The translations under genes and the position numbers were made by a program. The notes below the pieces were generated by a model, which did not search any database, was not told where the DNA came from, and saw only the letters and a program-made list of their open reading frames with translations. Positions 4,860-6,863 of a stretch of 6,863 bases of DNA are shown here, piece by piece (the first letter of the stretch is position 1; every line of letters starts with the position of its first letter). Source of the DNA: an uncultured Treponema sp. (GTDB lineage Bacteria > Spirochaetota > Spirochaetia > Treponematales > Treponemataceae); contig CAMNHD010000085.1 of the NCBI GenBank assembly GCA_946538875.1, positions 1 to 6,863 on the forward strand. Direction: 5' to 3'.

Positions 4860-6365
4860 CTAGTGCTTGTCATGCTCAAACGACTTGCTGAGCCTGGTAC
4901 TAAGCGCCACGATATCCGCTTCAGACTGAATCCCGAACATCTTGAGAGTTTCCTGTGAGAACTGACCAAAGTCAACCACACCCTCACCATAATGCGCAAG
5001 CAGATCAGAAAAATTCACCACATAAACCAGCTTGCGGACAGCCTCGGGAGCCTCCACAGGATCATGATGGTAACGGATCACATCCGCAATAACCTGCGGG
5101 AAATTCCACTTTTCAGCAATACGGGCACCCACCTCACCATGATTGACACCGGCAACCATACGCTCGAACAGCCCCGCACTCACACCGCGCTCCTTAGCCA
5201 TCACAGTGATCTTCTGCAGAATATCCTCATGGGCAGTCTCAAAGATAATCTTTCCCATATCATGCAGAAGCCCACAGACATAACTATCCTCAACCAGATT
5301 ACGCTCGTTAGGAGCACGGCAGAAGTTACGGGCCAGATTGTAAGCATAGAACGCAACCCTGTAGGAATGGTCCCACAAAGCACGGATATTTTCGTCAGTA
5401 TCACTGGTAAGCGCCTGCATGGAGCCGATAGAAAACAGCAGGTTACGGATACCACGCAGACCCGCAAGCTTTACCGCCTCGCCAATAGAAGTACACTGAC
5501 TGGCCAGGCCGAACGAAGCAGAGTTCACAAGCTTAAGCAGCTCGGCAGTAAGCGAAACATCATTGGAAATCTTCTGTGCAATATCGCTCATCTGACTGTC
5601 AGGATCATTGATAAGCCGGTTCACCTCAGTGATATTCTCCGGGAACTCAGGCAAGCCCTTTATCAGATTAATAAATTCGTCCGAAAGCTCTGAAAAATCC
5701 TTTGCAGACTCCTCACTGAACGGAATAATCATCCTGGTGATAGTCTCGCCGTTTTCGCTCAGAACCTGATAGTTTTCGTCAGTAAGCCCCACCTTCTTGA
5801 GCACCAGAATCATAATCACAAGACCAAGACCCGCACCCTCGGAACTGTCAAGAAGCTGCTCCATACCTTCCTCAATAGAATTGTACTGCAGAGCCCTTGT
5901 AATCTTATCATGGATACGCTTGTACTCAAACACCGTAAGCTCAGCCCTGTTGCGGACCTCCAGTTTTATCTTGTTATTCCTGGTCTGAAGACTGAATTTT
6001 ATATAGTAGCCCTCACTTTTCTGCTTTCCAAGATAATAATTTATGTTGGTAAGGGTATCCTCCTTAAAAGACTTCATTCCCTCGTTGTAGTCACTCAGAT
6101 TGTTGATATCCAGATGCTTGTCCGCAAAATAGACACGCTTGGTATTAGCCTTTTTTGCATTATTGATCAACTCCTTAAGACAGTAGCTCAGATTGTCCTC
6201 CATCTGGCTCTGGTTGATCTCCGTCAAAAAGACCTTCAGCACATCCGTCATGTATTCTTCCATCTCGTGCGGCAGCGTATAAGTAGTAATAGTCAAAGGA
6301 ACGCCCGACTGAATAGCCATGCGCACTTTGGAGACATCTACCTGAATTCTTTTTGCTTGTGCCAT
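4860..6365 (-). CDS. GHKL ATPase-like / HDOD fusion signalling protein
   Basis: This soluble protein of 501 residues has two parts. Residues about 30-215 look like a GHKL (histidine-kinase-type) ATPase domain: N-box ELINNAKKA (65-73) with Asn69, and G2-box SSEGAGLGL (174-182). The usual DxGxG box is not evident; EVRNRAEL (136-143) stands near its expected place. Residues about 225-440 are an HDOD domain, beginning LPEFPENITEVNRLI (238-252), with NDVSLTAELLKLVNSASFG (268-286). Unlike many HDOD domains it keeps a full set of HD metal-ligand candidates: His333, His368-Asp369 (LLHDMGK), His409 (NHGEVG), His433-His434 (YHH) and Asp454. No signal peptide, membrane segment, kinase dimerisation helix or receiver domain is visible. 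HDOD proteins usually act in signalling, motility or stress control; the role here is unknown. The start at 6365 is supported by AAGGA about 10 bases upstream. It is convergent with the methyltransferase gene. Confidence 0.82.
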   Translation of the reverse strand: MAQAKRIQVDVSKVRMAIQSGVPLTITTYTLPHEMEEYMTDVLKVFLTEINQSQMEDNLSYCLKELINNAKKANTKRVYFADKHLDINNLSDYNEGMKSFKEDTLTNINYYLGKQKSEGYYIKFSLQTRNNKIKLEVRNRAELTVFEYKRIHDKITRALQYNSIEEGMEQLLDSSEGAGLGLVIMILVLKKVGLTDENYQVLSENGETITRMIIPFSEESAKDFSELSDEFINLIKGLPEFPENITEVNRLINDPDSQMSDIAQKISNDVSLTAELLKLVNSASFGLASQCTSIGEAVKLAGLRGIRNLLFSIGSMQALTSDTDENIRALWDHSYRVAFYAYNLARNFCRAPNERNLVEDSYVCGLLHDMGKIIFETAHEDILQKITVMAKERGVSAGLFERMVAGVNHGEVGARIAEKWNFPQVIADVIRYHHDPVEAPEAVRKLVYVVNFSDLLAHYGEGVVDFGQFSQETLKMFGIQSEADIVALSTRLSKSFEHDKH

Positions 6366-6400
6366 ACTTTACTTTTCCTTGATTTTCCAGTATATAACTA

Positions 6401-6429
6401 ATTATCGGCACGAAAAGGGTTTAAGTCAA
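6401..6429 (-). promoter_or_regulatory. Promoter of the GHKL-HDOD gene
   Basis: On the minus strand TTGACT (6429-6424) and GATAAT (6406-6401) are separated by exactly 17 bases, a good sigma-70 promoter (5 of 6 in both boxes). Transcription would start near 6394, giving a leader of about 28 bases. The -10 region also reads GCCGATAA, the perfect sigma-28 -10 box, but the matching upstream box is poor (3 of 8). Confidence 0.65.
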
Positions 6430-6485
6430 GTTTTTTTGGGCAGGCCGCAGCTTCCACACCCATCATAACGAAAAAACACCCCCTT

Positions 6486-6573
6486 TCCCGAAAATCCGGG
6501 CCTTCCGGGCTCCCCTACGGTCGGTACGCATCCGCGCACGGCCTCCGGCCCCCTCCACGCCCATGCGTACGCC
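6486..6573. repeat. GC-rich block with a long inverted repeat
   Basis: GTACGCAT (6524-6531) pairs perfectly with ATGCGTAC (6563-6570), enclosing a smaller hairpin GGCC-TCC-GGCC (6540-6550). Just upstream, TCCGGGC occurs twice (6495-6501 and 6504-6510), next to CCCG-AAAATC-CGGG. Composition contrasts sharply with AT-rich flanks on both sides. It is similar in style to the block at 2539-2625, though not an obvious copy of it. Confidence 0.45.
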
Positions 6574-6656
6574 TGGGTGTATGGTAAAACATGCCGCAAT
6601 CAAGTTGAACGTATATTGTTTGTTGTTTACAAAGAACGCGGAGCTGAGTCAAATTT

Positions 6657-6709
6657 ACTTCAAAGTCAACTTCACTGTACTTCACTATCTTTTTTACATA
6701 TTATGAAGT
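6657..6709. repeat. ACTTCA repeat cluster upstream of the last gene
   Basis: ACTTCA occurs at 6657, 6669 and 6679, close to one helical turn apart (12 and 10 bases). A fourth copy is inverted (TGAAGT, 6704-6709). This pattern suits a protein-binding array, but no known operator is recognised. Confidence 0.4.
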
Positions 6710-6716
6710 GTTTTTT

Positions 6717-6735
6717 AAACTAACAGTTTACTGTT
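6717..6735. promoter_or_regulatory. Operator-like overlapping dyads
   Basis: AAACT-AAC-AGTTT (6717-6729) and AACAG-TTTA-CTGTT (6722-6735) are two overlapping perfect inverted repeats. They lie just upstream of, and partly over, the expected -35 position of the TATAAT at 6755. A repressor bound here would block transcription of the gene starting at 6767. Confidence 0.4.
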
Positions 6736-6754
6736 TCTTTCTGTAGATTCCTTT

Positions 6755-6760
6755 TATAAT
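6755..6760 (+). promoter_or_regulatory. -10 box of the last gene
   Basis: A perfect TATAAT ends 6 bases before the ATG at 6767. At the 17-base spacing the -35 position (6732-6737) reads TGTTTC, a poor match, so the promoter may need an activator or be weak. Confidence 0.5.
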
Positions 6761-6766
6761 GTGCGT

Positions 6767-6863
6767 ATGGAATATTCATATTCAATTCAACCAGTAAAAC
6801 GAACTGTTGTTGATATACCGGCAACTTCAAGACTCTTAAAGGACTTGCGCAATAAAAATGGAT
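6767..6863 (+). CDS. Start of an unidentified protein, possibly an XRE-type regulator (cut by window edge)
   Basis: An open frame of 32 codons runs off the window, starting MEYSYSIQPVKRTVVDIP. The last visible residues, RLLKDLRNKNG (22-32), resemble the first helix and turn of Cro/CI-type helix-turn-helix domains (LKxLRxxxGLTQ), which is why a regulator is suggested; eleven residues cannot prove it. The operator-like repeats in front would fit an autoregulated repressor. There is no Shine-Dalgarno sequence, and the TATAAT box is so close that the mRNA may be leaderless. A GTG at 6761 in the same frame is an unlikely alternative because it directly follows the -10 box. The upstream in-frame stop is at 6716-6718. 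Confidence 0.45.
   Translation, partial: MEYSYSIQPVKRTVVDIPATSRLLKDLRNKNG

Larger units (their letters stand above)
6366..6766. other. Divergent non-coding region between the GHKL-HDOD gene and the last gene
   Basis: The 401-base interval has three parts. The first is the AT-rich promoter of the minus-strand gene (6366-6437). The second is a GC-rich block with hairpins (6486-6573). The third is an AT-rich regulatory stretch with repeats and a TATAAT box before the plus-strand gene (about 6600-6766). No credible coding frame was found inside it. Confidence 0.6.

Noticed and set aside
4992..5693. Open plus-strand frame of 233 codons
   Set aside because: It lies entirely opposite the GHKL-HDOD gene, whose motifs are clear; the frame is a codon-bias shadow with no ribosome binding site or recognisable domain.
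5910..6401. Open plus-strand frame of 163 codons with hydrophobic residues
   Set aside because: It is antisense to the N-terminal half of the GHKL-HDOD gene and runs back across that gene's promoter; no start signal.
6691..6704. Alternative promoter with TATTAT -10 box (6699-6704)
   Set aside because: The matching -35 (TGTACT, 6676-6681) agrees at only 3 of 6 positions; it is weaker than the TATAAT at 6755.

Overview
The window looks like chromosomal DNA from a spirochaete, most likely a gut- or rumen-type Treponema. This rests on a FlgM of the type I associate with Treponema, directly behind an rsmI gene, moderate GC content, and long AT-rich promoters beside GC-rich intergenic blocks. No genome comparison was possible, so the genus is an inference. 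I see no phage, transposase or CRISPR content; this is mostly core chromosome with some unusual intergenic DNA.

Layout. Bases 1-1161 (minus) hold the N-terminal 387 codons of an FtsK/SpoIIIE-type DNA translocase, cut by the window edge. A 192-base divergent promoter region separates it from rsmI (1354-2088, plus), which starts with GTG at the predicted transcription start and so looks leaderless. flgM (2078-2365) overlaps the rsmI end and has its own sigma-28-like promoter inside rsmI. Bases 2366-2747 are non-coding. They hold a hairpin over the flgM stop codon, a strongly folded RNA candidate of about 140 nt ending in a T-run (2384-2528), a GC-rich palindromic block, and the ribosome binding site of the next gene. 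Then come an iron-alcohol-dehydrogenase-fold protein that has lost its metal ligands (2748-3896) and, 6 bases later, a SpoU/TrmH-type RNA 2'-O-methyltransferase (3903-4727). A 19-bp degenerate tandem repeat fills the gap to a convergent gene (4860-6365, minus) that fuses a GHKL ATPase-like domain to an HDOD domain. The last 400 bases before 6767 are non-coding: the promoter of the GHKL-HDOD gene, a second GC-rich palindromic block, and an operator-like region. That region leads into the first 32 codons of a plus-strand gene that may encode an XRE-type regulator.

How parts fit together. FlgM is the anti-sigma factor of the flagellar sigma-28 (FliA). A sigma-28 promoter in front of flgM would give the negative feedback loop known in enteric bacteria, on top of constitutive supply from the rsmI promoter. 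RsmI and the SpoU-type protein both methylate RNA riboses, but they sit in separate transcription units. The GHKL-HDOD protein is probably a signalling protein of unknown input.

Most interesting points: the unassigned folded RNA downstream of flgM, the sigma-28-like promoter inside rsmI, two genes whose start codon lies 7 bases after a perfect TATAAT, the dehydrogenase-like protein without metal ligands, and the GHKL-HDOD fusion.
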